Virus record (IMG/VR): IMGVR_UViG_3300009129_000065
Location: 1 to 29,806 of that record
DNA length: 29,806 nucleotides
DNA from: a virus
Reading direction: 5' to 3' (one strand)
Made by a program: the position numbers and the translations under genes. Of this stretch, positions 9,536 to 17,296 are shown piece by piece. Position 1 is the first letter of the stretch. Each line of letters starts with the position of its first letter. Under the pieces are notes generated by a model. That model was not told the origin of the DNA and searched no databases. It worked only from the letters and a program-made list of their open reading frames with translations.

Positions 9536-11919
9536 TAGACCCTCCTTCCACGGGTTTGTACCTGTCCGATCCACTCGATCTCTAGGATCGTCATAGGACG
9601 GACGTCGTCAGTTGAAATTGTCAGTTCAGACCAGTCGCTGCGCTCGCCCCAAGGGACGGTGTAGCTACCGGAGCGGATACCGAGACCGTCGGGATCGTCG
9701 GGATCGTTTGCTACTACAGCCTGCTCGTTGCTCATTTCGCGGTCTGTGGTGCGATACTTAGAGGACATGGTTGCGTTGATGTAACCTGACTCTTCGTAGT
9801 ACAGAACGAACTGCGTGACCACTAGCTTAGTGTTCTTGATTGCCGCCCCGTTACCATCACGAATGAATGGCATGGTTGGCTTAACAGATGCGGTCACAGG
9901 TAGCCCAGTCAGGACCGTAGCCCCGTCAGGCACTGTAGCATTCAAGAAGTAGTAGTCGTACGTACCGTCTCCGTTGTCCACGATCTCGTCGAGCGCTGTC
10001 TGACCGGGCACGGCACAACCTGTGCCTTGTACGATCTTCGCGTTAGGCCACGGCAATACCACGCGTGTACGTGCTTGCGCATCGCTTAGGTCAGTCTCTG
10101 CTGTATCAGTAGCGATCGAGTCCATAACGACTGGGTAGCCCGTCTCTACGTTATCAGGTAGGTCCATGTCGAGTGTAACTACATGAAAGCCTAGCTCGTC
10201 AGGATCGTGCATCAGAAGGTTCATAGTGGAGCCGTCGAAGAACACGTTCTCAACATCGAAGGGGAATGTCCAGCGAGACCACGATGCCTGCACCTTCTCG
10301 TTATTCTCGAAGTAATACTGATACACGTACAGGGTCTTGGACTCTGCTGCGTCGTCAGTCTGTACGATCAGGAACTCGAAGTTCGTGGATGCCACGAGGC
10401 GCTTGACCTTGCCGCTCATGTACTCGTCGGCTGTGGTCGTAATCGCCTCAGCGTCAGATGCTGAACCCTCTGCTGTAGAGTAGAACTCTTTCACCCCAGC
10501 GAAGCCGCCAGAGCTAAACGGGAACATCAGCGTCTTACCTGTTGAGGCTGGACGTGCTGCGTTACCCATCTCGAAGTTCGTTGTCTGAACAAGCGAGGCG
10601 TTACTTGGTGTCAGGGCTGTAGCGCCGGTCAGAATGAACTGGCTGGCGTCAGCAAATAGGATCAAGTCGCGGTCGAAGGGTACGATCCACTGCATCTCGA
10701 ACTCAGTCTCAGCTGTCGATTTGATGTCGATCGCGTCTACTGGTAGCTCAGCTGTAACGGTTGTACGCCAGAAGTCGAGCTCGTCATTGGTCTGAGATGT
10801 AATCAGGTTCGGGCCTGAGATCAACACAAGACGTGACTGGAAACCGTTCATGTCTCGGATGGTCTTACCCACGAAGCTAGGCTCAGGGTTCGTAGAGGCA
10901 TCGCCTACGCGGCGTCCTAGCCAGTCACCCTGTTCAAGTGTTAGAATGCCTCCGATGTCTGTGATCTTGTGTGGCATAGTGCTCAGATCGAAGCTGGAAG
11001 GCTGAGACACATCGAAGTGTTCGTACCATGCGCCCGCTTTATTGAAGCCGCCGCCGACACTAAAGGTAGCCTCAGTCTGGAAGCGTAACCAGATGTCGTC
11101 CTCACCGCCGTCTCCACCAGCGACCCGCGTGAGTGCACCGTTAGCGGCGTACTTGCTGAGGTCTGTGATGTCGTCGGCGTAGTTCATCTGTACCTTGATG
11201 ACGTTGCCGCCGCTACCATCAGTCGCTGTGACTGTGGTGTCGCCGGTCTCTCCGGTACAGTTGATCTGTAGCACGGAACCCTTACGGGCTACGGTTGTGT
11301 TGGAACCGAAGTTGGCGTGAGCTTGTAAGCTGATATTAAGCTGTTTCGCGATCTCTTCGCCTGTGCTGTCTGCTGCGTCGCCTGCATTGGTCCCGTCCGG
11401 TGTCGTATACGATCCTGTGGCTGTATCACCATTAGCGTAAACAACCGTTACGGTGTAGGTGTGGCTGAACTCGCCGCCACCTACTGTGAGGTACGCACGG
11501 TTACGTACAACGTTGGCCTCTGCCGCAGCCGTGCTTGGGTCCATAGCCACTACCTTTTCGCGGTTGTAGACGTAGAGCGTGTCGTTGTAGACATGTACGC
11601 CCATGTTGTTGCCGATATAGGCTGAGTTGCCACCTCTGCTGCGAGGATAGTCTACACCCTCTGCGTCGATTACGCGAAACTCGCCAACTGCGAAGCCGAT
11701 GTGATACTTGTTTCCAGAGATCGTGACTGTGTGCCAATCCATGTCTTCGTCTGCTGTGGCGTTAGTGCCGAGCAGGTTAGACGCTGGCCGGGACGTCAGT
11801 CCCTTGACCACGTCCGAGATCATGTTGTCTTGTGCAGTTACCTGACCATCGTTTCTAATGGCAGGCGGCTGCTGGCTCACGCCCTGCAATAGAGCGCCTA
11901 GTGTGCCTGATACTGCCAT
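9535..11919 (-). CDS. Tail tubular protein B, T7 gp12-like nozzle (794 aa)
   Basis: The length of 794 aa equals that of T7 gp12. The N-terminus MAVSGTLGALLQGVSQQPPA, followed by NMISDVVKGLTSRPA, is the characteristic opening of this family, which forms the hexameric nozzle at the tip of the short tail. The remainder is beta-rich, with many Gly/Asp/Thr segments as expected for propeller-like domains, and ends in RGRRV. AGGA lies about eight bases before the ATG, and the previous gene (tail tubular A) ends nine bases upstream of it. The stop TAA overlaps the next start (TAATG), so production of the gp14-like protein is probably coupled. Confidence 0.93.
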   Translation of the reverse strand: MAVSGTLGALLQGVSQQPPAIRNDGQVTAQDNMISDVVKGLTSRPASNLLGTNATADEDMDWHTVTISGNKYHIGFAVGEFRVIDAEGVDYPRSRGGNSAYIGNNMGVHVYNDTLYVYNREKVVAMDPSTAAAEANVVRNRAYLTVGGGEFSHTYTVTVVYANGDTATGSYTTPDGTNAGDAADSTGEEIAKQLNISLQAHANFGSNTTVARKGSVLQINCTGETGDTTVTATDGSGGNVIKVQMNYADDITDLSKYAANGALTRVAGGDGGEDDIWLRFQTEATFSVGGGFNKAGAWYEHFDVSQPSSFDLSTMPHKITDIGGILTLEQGDWLGRRVGDASTNPEPSFVGKTIRDMNGFQSRLVLISGPNLITSQTNDELDFWRTTVTAELPVDAIDIKSTAETEFEMQWIVPFDRDLILFADASQFILTGATALTPSNASLVQTTNFEMGNAARPASTGKTLMFPFSSGGFAGVKEFYSTAEGSASDAEAITTTADEYMSGKVKRLVASTNFEFLIVQTDDAAESKTLYVYQYYFENNEKVQASWSRWTFPFDVENVFFDGSTMNLLMHDPDELGFHVVTLDMDLPDNVETGYPVVMDSIATDTAETDLSDAQARTRVVLPWPNAKIVQGTGCAVPGQTALDEIVDNGDGTYDYYFLNATVPDGATVLTGLPVTASVKPTMPFIRDGNGAAIKNTKLVVTQFVLYYEESGYINATMSSKYRTTDREMSNEQAVVANDPDDPDGLGIRSGSYTVPWGERSDWSELTISTDDVRPMTILEIEWIGQVQTRGRRV

Positions 11920-11927
11920 AGTTGGTC

Positions 11928-12515
11928 CTACTCAATGCGGGTTAATGGGGATGCAGTTGCTGCACGCCGAACTGCGAAGTTCGCGTACGCTTGGCTGCTA
12001 AAGAAGTTCGCGTCGGAGTTCTTCATGTGTGTGATGATTAGCTGGTTGTACTTGCGCTCTAGGTCTTGGCTGTAGACTTGAACCTTAGCGCTCGCGCCGT
12101 CTTGGTTGACGAAGTAGCGGAAGCGAGCGTCGGCCCGTAGGAACTGGATAGCCACTGGCGGCATCTCGGCTACGGTTAGCTCGTATGTGATCCGGCACTC
12201 AACCGTGTCCGTGATCGTGAAGCTGTATGTGTCCATGTCGAACAGGAAGCCTTCACGGATGACGTAGTTCTTAGAGGGATCGGTAGGGTTGACCGTCAGA
12301 GCGTTGCTTGGTACAACAACCTTGTTGTCTACGTTTGGTGCTAGGTCACGGGTACTGACGTTGAACCAGAGGTCCAGTGCCGAGAAGTCTTCGATGACTT
12401 CCGACAAGATGTCGTCGGCTGTGATGTAGTTAGGGTGCTGATCGTCCTCAGCTGTCAGCTTAGCCGTGCCAGTTGTCGCTAGCATCGAATTGATAAGGTC
12501 GAGACGTACTGTCAT
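11928..12515 (-). CDS. Tail tubular protein A, T7 gp11-like gatekeeper (195 aa)
   Basis: 195 residues, against 196 in T7 gp11, the dodecameric adaptor ring joining connector and nozzle. The N-terminus (MTVRLDLINSMLATTGTA) and the following helical part (DDILSEVIEDFSALDLWFN) are typical of the family: it begins with short helices that plan the ring, followed by a beta-rich middle and a helical C-terminal part (LERKYNQLIITHMKNSDANF). GAAAGG lies just upstream of the ATG. It is the first gene after the capsid terminator at 12580-12625 and no promoter copy is seen before it, so it depends on read-through of that terminator. Confidence 0.92.
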   Translation of the reverse strand: MTVRLDLINSMLATTGTAKLTAEDDQHPNYITADDILSEVIEDFSALDLWFNVSTRDLAPNVDNKVVVPSNALTVNPTDPSKNYVIREGFLFDMDTYSFTITDTVECRITYELTVAEMPPVAIQFLRADARFRYFVNQDGASAKVQVYSQDLERKYNQLIITHMKNSDANFFSSQAYANFAVRRAATASPLTRIE

Positions 12516-12579
12516 GACAAGCCTTTCGTTTAGTGGTTTTTGTTAGTGGAAGACACAGTGGAGAGAACCGTGCCCTCGA

Positions 12580-12625
12580 CAAACAAAAAAAGAGCCCCCA
12601 CTCCGGTTAAGGAATGAGGGCTCTT
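12580..12625 (-). terminator. Strong rho-independent terminator after the major capsid gene
   Basis: On the minus strand AAGAGCCCTCATTCC pairs with GGAGTGGGGGCTCTT over 15 positions (two G-U pairs) around the loop TTAACC, followed at once by TTTTTTTGTTTG. It begins eight bases after the capsid stop codon. This is a textbook intrinsic terminator in the same place as the T7 late terminator T-phi, which follows gene 10 and leaks enough for tail genes. It should make capsid mRNA the most abundant and lower expression of the tail genes. Confidence 0.93.
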
Positions 12626-12632
12626 GATTAGA

Positions 12633-13604
12633 TTAAGTGATGGACTGTACTGCGTAAGCACCATCTGGGCGGTTGAAGTTCGCACCGTAGGCCATCAACG
12701 AGTCGATGAACCACTGACGCTCAATCTTAGAGAAGTACACGTCAGATGTAAGTGGGATAGTTTCACCAGCCATGATAGCGGATGGGTGCAGGATCAGAGC
12801 CTCTGTACGAGCCTCAGCAGCAGAGACGTCATAGAAGTCGCCGTTAGCTGTGGTTGACAGAGGGTGGCCTGTGATAGCCGCAGAAGGCAGACGGTTAGTC
12901 CACACAACTGGGATACCCATGACAGTCTTGAACTTGCCGGAAGCGAAGTCGCCGTTGTCCATGGAGAAGTCGCGGTCGATGATCTTGTCGTTGTTGAGCA
13001 GCACGTTGTACTGTTCAGGCTTAACAAAGACTACGCACTCGTCTGTGTCCATGTCCTTTTCCTGCATGGATACTACACCAGCTTGGATGGCTTCGTAGAA
13101 TGCAGTTGGGTCTAGCTCGTCGCCAGCGGAACCAAGAGTAGCAGTTGTACCTGCACCGAACGCGCCGTTAAGGCCAGATGGAGCAGATGCAGCAGCACCT
13201 TTGATACCAGCAATCAGCATGGACTCGTCGAACAACTTAGCAAGTTCCTTGCCGTGGTCTTTACCGAGCTCAGCGCGTGCGTTGAAGTCGATCTGGAACT
13301 CGTTCAGCATGGAGCGGTTGTCCCGTGCCATAACGACTGTATCGATTGTTACTGATGTGCTACCGAATGCAGTCGCTGTAGCAGGTGGACGTACACCAGC
13401 AGTCAGAGTAGTCAACGATGTCCGGCCAACGCGGCGGTTCAACAGAGTGTCAGTGCCTTTGACGGGCTTGACATTGATGAAGTTCCGCATCATGGACTTC
13501 TTGTGGAATTGTGAGTCAACAACACCACCGTACTGTTCGATCATATCGGCAACGGCCTGATCGGATAGGTGGGTGCTGTCGCTAGGAATGTTTGCGCCTG
13601 ACAT
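12633..13604 (-). CDS. Major capsid protein, T7 gp10A-like (323 aa)
   Basis: A 323-residue protein with the HK97-type capsid pattern of T7-like phages: N-terminal helix with MIEQYGGVVDSQFHKKSMMR, a beta region with RRVGRTSLTTLTAGVRP, and a C-terminal part with HPSAIMAGETIPLTSDVYF and a final NRPDGAYAVQSIT. It is slightly shorter than T7 gp10A (345 aa). AAGGAG lies ten bases upstream of the ATG. It follows the scaffold gene and precedes a strong terminator. I see no evidence of the frameshifted long form known from T7 gp10B: the gene is followed by only eight bases before the terminator stem. Capsid identity rests on order (connector, scaffold, capsid, tubular A) plus sequence pattern. Confidence 0.93.
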   Translation of the reverse strand: MSGANIPSDSTHLSDQAVADMIEQYGGVVDSQFHKKSMMRNFINVKPVKGTDTLLNRRVGRTSLTTLTAGVRPPATATAFGSTSVTIDTVVMARDNRSMLNEFQIDFNARAELGKDHGKELAKLFDESMLIAGIKGAAASAPSGLNGAFGAGTTATLGSAGDELDPTAFYEAIQAGVVSMQEKDMDTDECVVFVKPEQYNVLLNNDKIIDRDFSMDNGDFASGKFKTVMGIPVVWTNRLPSAAITGHPLSTTANGDFYDVSAAEARTEALILHPSAIMAGETIPLTSDVYFSKIERQWFIDSLMAYGANFNRPDGAYAVQSIT

Positions 13605-13636
13605 TAGCAGGTCTCCTTATTTGAGTTTATGAGCGG

Positions 13637-14479
13637 CTAGATGCCGCGTTTACGTCCAGCTTCGCGCTGGGCTTGGATGGTCGCAATCTCTTTCTGAGAT
13701 GCACCTCTACGATGCGCCTTTTCAAGAGCGGCGACATACTCTGCACGGGTTGTAGCTGTGCTAGCTGGGGGAGACACTGAGGTAGGCTCAGCGCGGGGAG
13801 TTTCTACGCTGATGGTAGAGTTACCATCGGCTGCGTTGTAAGAGGATAGGATTTCTGCGACTGCGAACTTCGCTTGTGCGCCACCCTTCTCGATCATGGG
13901 ACGATACTCGGCGAGTGTTTCCTCTGGAATGTTATCTACAGACCATGCCGCGACTTTATCCCAGTTGTCCTTGCCACCGACTGCATCGAATACGACCTTG
14001 TCGGATGCAGCTGATGCTGCCTTGGCGTCGTTGATGTAGACCTCTGTGCCGCGAAGGATGATATTAGCTTGCGCTTTACCAACCTTCTCGACGAGAGCAT
14101 CTCGATCGATCTTGGTTACGTCACCGGCTGCGACGGCATCCCACATCAACGCCTTAGCGTCTTCTGTGCTGATACCGGATTCTTGTAATACGGTAAGAAC
14201 ATCGTTACCGATCTCTGAGCCTGTATCACCCCAGACATTTTTATCGAGTACAGTTTCCTTTGGTTCCTCCGCAGGTTCTTCTGCGGCTGGTTCCTCAGTA
14301 GCTGGCTCGTCGGCAGCGGGTTCCTCAGCAGGTGTCTCTACCTGCTGATCAGCTTTAGTGGCTGGCGTCTGTGTCTCGTCGCCTGCCGGAGGGTTGCTAT
14401 CCAAATCGACTTTGGGTTCTTCTGGCGTAACGGGGTTAGTCGGTGTTTCCTCGACTGGGGTTGTTACTTCTTCGGTCAT
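13637..14479 (-). CDS. Capsid assembly scaffolding protein, T7 gp9-like (280 aa)
   Basis: An acidic, low-complexity N-terminal third rich in Glu, Pro, Ala and Thr (repeated EEPA units around residues 45-75) is followed by a helical C-terminal part ending in basic residues (AHRRGASQKEIATIQAQREAG, RKRGI). Acidic scaffold with a basic C-terminal helix that contacts the capsid protein is the pattern of T7 gp9 (about 307 aa). It lies between connector and capsid genes, as in T7. Two ATGs are adjacent: GGAG is two bases from the one at 14482 and five bases from the one at 14479, so the second is preferred. The scaffold should leave or be ejected before DNA packaging. Confidence 0.9.
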   Translation of the reverse strand: MTEEVTTPVEETPTNPVTPEEPKVDLDSNPPAGDETQTPATKADQQVETPAEEPAADEPATEEPAAEEPAEEPKETVLDKNVWGDTGSEIGNDVLTVLQESGISTEDAKALMWDAVAAGDVTKIDRDALVEKVGKAQANIILRGTEVYINDAKAASAASDKVVFDAVGGKDNWDKVAAWSVDNIPEETLAEYRPMIEKGGAQAKFAVAEILSSYNAADGNSTISVETPRAEPTSVSPPASTATTRAEYVAALEKAHRRGASQKEIATIQAQREAGRKRGI

Positions 14480-14487
14480 CATCTCTC

Positions 14488-16050
14488 CTATGACTGTGCT
14501 TGTTGGTCTACGGCTACTTTACCAGCGTGCTCGGCTACATTAGCCGCGCCTTGCATTTCCTGTAGACGTCCCGCTTCTGCGAGAGCCTGCTGGCGGTTAG
14601 CTTCCATCTCTTCTGCTGTGTTCAAGAATGCCTTGAGGTCCACGTTGCGGTTCGTGAAGACGAACTTAGCGAAGCGTAGTGCGTTCATGGCACCACGTAC
14701 ATCTTCCGGCACGGCTTCCATCATCTGCAAGTCGCCGATGGCTAGACGCAGGTTGTCGATCTGACCTTCCTTGGACAAGGACTCAAGACCAGTGGTCACG
14801 AGTACCTCGAACTGATCACCAAGGCCACCGACTTCTGCATTGAAGTCTACCTTGCTGATAGCGAAGTCAGCTTCACGCTGCTGCCATTGCATAGCCAGCT
14901 GAGAGTACAAGCCTCCGAAGGCGCTTTCGAGCTCGTTAGCTACCATACGGATTTCTTCGGCTGTAACTCTCTCAGCTTGGCGCACGGAGGACATAAGGAA
15001 TGTCTGGGACAGTTCCTGCTCCCATTGCTGGACAAGCTGTACGAGGGTCTGCAAATCATTGCGAGCTCGGACCTCAGGTACAGTGATGTCTTCTCCGTTT
15101 CCGGGCCAGTATGTGCCGCGTGGTGCGGCGTTCAGTTCAGCGATCTGTAGGGACAGAGGCGAACCGGGGCGTACAAAGAACTTGATGTCAGCTGTGACAG
15201 ACGCTAGGTCTACAACTGCTTCTGTGCAGACGTCGATCTGGTGGAACATCGTGGCGTTGTCTTCAACGAGACCGCGGCCATAGTTCTCACCTGCGAACAG
15301 AGACCAGTCTAGGACCAAGAGATCATAGTCTTTCTCGTTCTGGTACATCGGCTTGCCGACGGGGATGCCCTCGACTTCCTGTGTGATCTTCCAGCGCTTA
15401 CCTTCTTTGATGTAGTGAGTGTAGAGGTCCAGCATATCGTTGTCTTTGATACGCGGCTGAGCCTCAAGGATCAAGGTTTTGGTGGCGTCATCGAATGTAT
15501 CGAAACGCTTCTTGTCAGCAAGGACTACTTCGAACTCTTTGCCTTTGAGATCGCGGCGGACGCCGTATCGATCGACAGGATAGAGCACGCGCTCTCCTGT
15601 AGGCAGGCGGCGCAGCAGTACATTACCAGTAACGATAAGGTGCTTAGCTGCCATGATGGCTACGGGGCGGTACTCGACAAGGTTCAGATGGCGCAGCGCG
15701 GCCTCAGAAATCTTCGAGGTTGCGTCGCGTACCATCTCCTGCATCTGGCCGGAGTTCTCTTCGCCGATCTCTTTTTCGAGTTCGAGCTTAGCCTTAGGTG
15801 TCATTGCGATTGTAAAGAACGGGCGGCTCACAGGGAACAGCACGTCTACGATTTTGTTGGCTAGGTGGTTGACCCAGCGAGCGCCTTTGTTGACGCTTCC
15901 ATGAATCTGTTCAGTGTTCTCACCACCGTCAGGCTGCATGATCGCAGCTACGGTCCAGCGAGCGAAGGTCTCAGAGCGGGTGATCAAGTCACCCTTCTCT
16001 GCATCCATCTGTTCCCAAACATCATCGATACGATGTTGCGGTGTTTTCAT
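14488..16050 (-). CDS. Head-tail connector (portal) protein, T7 gp8-like (520 aa)
   Basis: 520 residues against 536 in T7 gp8. The N-terminal sequence (ARWTVAAIMQPDG, then NHLANKIVDVLFPVSRPFF) and the signature QAERVTAEEIRMVANELE at about residues 358-375 followed by GGLYSQLAMQW are strongly characteristic of the T7-type head-to-tail connecting protein. It forms the dodecameric ring through which DNA is packaged and ejected, and nucleates the capsid with the scaffold encoded next. The Gln/Ala-rich C-terminus (about residues 480-520) fits the barrel/crown region. The start ATG overlaps the upstream stop as TAATG. A terminase partner is not in the window. Confidence 0.95.
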   Translation of the reverse strand: MKTPQHRIDDVWEQMDAEKGDLITRSETFARWTVAAIMQPDGGENTEQIHGSVNKGARWVNHLANKIVDVLFPVSRPFFTIAMTPKAKLELEKEIGEENSGQMQEMVRDATSKISEAALRHLNLVEYRPVAIMAAKHLIVTGNVLLRRLPTGERVLYPVDRYGVRRDLKGKEFEVVLADKKRFDTFDDATKTLILEAQPRIKDNDMLDLYTHYIKEGKRWKITQEVEGIPVGKPMYQNEKDYDLLVLDWSLFAGENYGRGLVEDNATMFHQIDVCTEAVVDLASVTADIKFFVRPGSPLSLQIAELNAAPRGTYWPGNGEDITVPEVRARNDLQTLVQLVQQWEQELSQTFLMSSVRQAERVTAEEIRMVANELESAFGGLYSQLAMQWQQREADFAISKVDFNAEVGGLGDQFEVLVTTGLESLSKEGQIDNLRLAIGDLQMMEAVPEDVRGAMNALRFAKFVFTNRNVDLKAFLNTAEEMEANRQQALAEAGRLQEMQGAANVAEHAGKVAVDQQAQS

Positions 16051-16406
16051 TAGAGGCCACCGACCTGACCGACTGCCTTAGTCGTTCCGCCTTTAGCCTT
16101 CTTCTTCTTCGTCAGGGCTGAGGCTGCTGTGCCAGTCGGCGTGTCAGGTGCACCGAGAACAACCTTCGCTTTACCCGCGTCAGAACCCAGAGCAGCTTGT
16201 GCCCGTGCTTCTTCCTCTGCTTCCTCGATTGCTGCCTGCTCTGTAGCCTGTACGGCTGCGGCCTGCTGGTCTTGTTGGTTCTTGAGCTGTGCGTCGTACG
16301 CATCCTGCTGCTGCTTGAGCTGCTTCTTAGCTGCCTTCTTAGCGTCGCTGACACCCTTTAGTGTGGCGACGGCCCCGATAGCTAGTAGTGCTGTTGTTAC
16401 ACCCAT
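16050..16406 (-). CDS. Small coiled-coil protein upstream of connector (118 aa)
   Basis: The first 18 residues (MGVTTALLAIGAVATLKG) are hydrophobic, followed by a Lys/Gln-rich helix (AKKAAKKQLKQQQDAYDAQL), an acidic Ala/Glu helix and a Lys/Gly-rich tail (LTKKKKAKGGTTKA). The predicted product is a short membrane- or particle-associated coiled coil. Small proteins of this type upstream of gp8 in T7 relatives (T7 gp6.7 and gp7.3) are minor virion components needed for infectivity, so a similar role is possible, but I do not recognise the family with certainty. The RBS is very good (AAGGAG, six bases before ATG), suggesting high expression. The stop overlaps the connector start. Confidence 0.8.
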   Translation of the reverse strand: MGVTTALLAIGAVATLKGVSDAKKAAKKQLKQQQDAYDAQLKNQQDQQAAAVQATEQAAIEEAEEEARAQAALGSDAGKAKVVLGAPDTPTGTAASALTKKKKAKGGTTKAVGQVGGL

Positions 16407-16416
16407 AGGTTTCTCC

Positions 16417-16932
16417 TTACAGGCGTAGCGCCCAATATTGTTCGGCGGGTTTATACCCTTTCCGTGTTAAAATTCTTTCGGCTATCCTCGGAGATGTCTC
16501 CAAGGTGCACATGCGTACTTCGTCTACGCCGTTGTCTTCTCCGGCCTTCTGGAACGCATTCAACAACAGGACGCCCTGATTGTCTGTGCAGTACCAGCCC
16601 TGTTCAACGAGGTAGGCTTGATCCCGGAACCCGTCTGGAATTATCCAGCCGCCGATGAAGCCGGTGAGCGATTCTTCAACTTCGTGTTCGTAGACCGCGC
16701 CGTCGTACAGCTCGTGCTTATCGCTGACTGCAGCGTCAGCATAGTAGACCGTACCCTCGTACAGTTTGTGCTTGTCGCTGACTGAGACGTACACTACGCC
16801 TTCCTTCACCATACGATAGAGAGTTTTGGCCGTTTTGTATCCATTCAGAGGTACGTCGTAGTATTCCGTGTTCATGGCGCGGACCAAGTATTGTAGCTGG
16901 GGCAGATCGCGTAGTTTTGCTTCCCTGATCAT
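16417..16932 (-). CDS. GNAT-like acetyltransferase, putative, with internal duplication (171 aa)
   Basis: The N-terminus MIREAKLRDLPQLQYLVRAM is a typical GNAT opening (strand, then helix with acidic/leucine pattern). The middle has GFIGGWIIPDGF and a helix LLLNAFQKAGEDNGVDEVRM, and the end has SPRIAERILTRKGYKPAEQYW, like the C-terminal GNAT helix and last strand. The classical acetyl-CoA loop (Q/R-x-x-G-x-G/A) is not clear, so activity is uncertain. Residues about 50-85 hold two copies of an 18-residue unit beginning VSDKH-LY-G-VY, not expected in the fold. GNAT-like genes just before the connector occur in several T7-like phages; targets are mostly unknown. Start ATG overlaps the upstream stop as ATGA. 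Confidence 0.7.
   Translation of the reverse strand: MIREAKLRDLPQLQYLVRAMNTEYYDVPLNGYKTAKTLYRMVKEGVVYVSVSDKHKLYEGTVYYADAAVSDKHELYDGAVYEHEVEESLTGFIGGWIIPDGFRDQAYLVEQGWYCTDNQGVLLLNAFQKAGEDNGVDEVRMCTLETSPRIAERILTRKGYKPAEQYWALRL
16690..16784 (-). repeat. Tandem duplication inside the GNAT-like gene (54-base period)
   Basis: Bases 16690-16730 and 16744-16784 are the same 41-base block with six differences (35 identical), spaced exactly 54 bases apart. This gives two copies of an 18-residue unit, VSDKHKLYEGTVYYADAA and VSDKHELYDGAVYEHEVE. Most differences are at codon third positions or conservative changes, so the duplication has been kept in frame under selection. Confidence 0.9.
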
Positions 16933-17102
16933 AGCCGACCTCCGATCATAGCTAGCATGGACTCTTTGATGTCCCGCTTAGCCTGTTCGTATCCGATCTC
17001 GTAGTCACCATCACCCTTTACCAGAGTCTTAGCTTCCAGTAGTAGACTAAGATGGTCTCTTACTGGTTCTGCTATAAGGGTTGCTTGTTGTGTCTGTAGC
17101 AT
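16929..17102 (-). CDS. Short unknown gene (57 aa) in the late leader
   Basis: ATG at 17102 with AGGA six bases upstream, ending with TGA that overlaps the next ATG (ATGA). The product begins MLQTQQATLIAEPVRDHLSL and is predicted to be mostly helical, ending KESMLAMIGGRL. It contains DYEIGYEQAKRDIKES. It lies between a 46-codon gene and the GNAT-like gene, downstream of putative promoter P2. No family is recognised. The clean overlap with its neighbour and good RBS are the evidence that it is a gene. Confidence 0.65.
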   Translation of the reverse strand: MLQTQQATLIAEPVRDHLSLLLEAKTLVKGDGDYEIGYEQAKRDIKESMLAMIGGRL

Positions 17103-17110
17103 TTATTATC

Positions 17111-17251
17111 CTATTCTATTACTGTAGCAGTAATCTCTTGGATAACCTGTTCTCCTAGTTCTTCTTGTAGTTCTCTAGGTATATTTAATCCTGATAGATG
17201 ATACTGTATAGCTAGTATAAGCATATCTTCCAGAGATAAGTCATTATACAT
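17111..17251 (-). CDS. Short unknown gene (46 aa), first after promoter P2
   Basis: Start taken at ATG 17251, with AGGA eight bases upstream; an earlier in-frame ATG at 17260 touches the AGG directly and is less likely. The product, MYNDLSLEDMLILAIQYHLS, then GLNIPRELQEELGEQVIQEI, then TATVIE, is acidic and helical. Codons are unusually A/T-rich (many ATA, CTA, GAA, AGA), unlike the adjacent RNA polymerase and structural genes. It is the first gene transcribed from P2, with about 25 bases of leader. No family is recognised. Confidence 0.65.
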   Translation of the reverse strand: MYNDLSLEDMLILAIQYHLSGLNIPRELQEELGEQVIQEITATVIE

Positions 17252-17270
17252 GAGTTTCATCCTATCTGAA

Positions 17271-17291
17271 TATCTTCTATAGGACAGGTTA
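17271..17291 (-). promoter_or_regulatory. Putative phage RNA polymerase promoter P2 (late/structural)
   Basis: The minus-strand element reads TAACCTGTCCTATAGAAGAT plus A, differing from P1 at one of 21 positions and from P3 at two. It lies six bases after the stop codon of the RNA polymerase gene and 20 bases before the first small late gene. It would drive the structural module down to the capsid terminator. Function is inferred from repetition, spacing and the T7-like TATAG core. Confidence 0.8.
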
Positions 17292-17296
17292 AGGTT

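Noticed and set aside
9536-9574. 13-residue longer start for the gp14-like protein
   Set aside because: AAGGAGG is correctly spaced for the ATG at 9535, which also forms TAATG with the previous stop; the longer start is inside the tail tubular B gene.
12633-13604. Frameshifted long capsid form as in T7 gp10B
   Set aside because: The terminator stem begins eight bases after the stop and no long alternative frame or slippery run was noticed there.
15415-15864. 149-codon plus-strand open frame
   Set aside because: It lies wholly inside the well-supported connector gene on the other strand.
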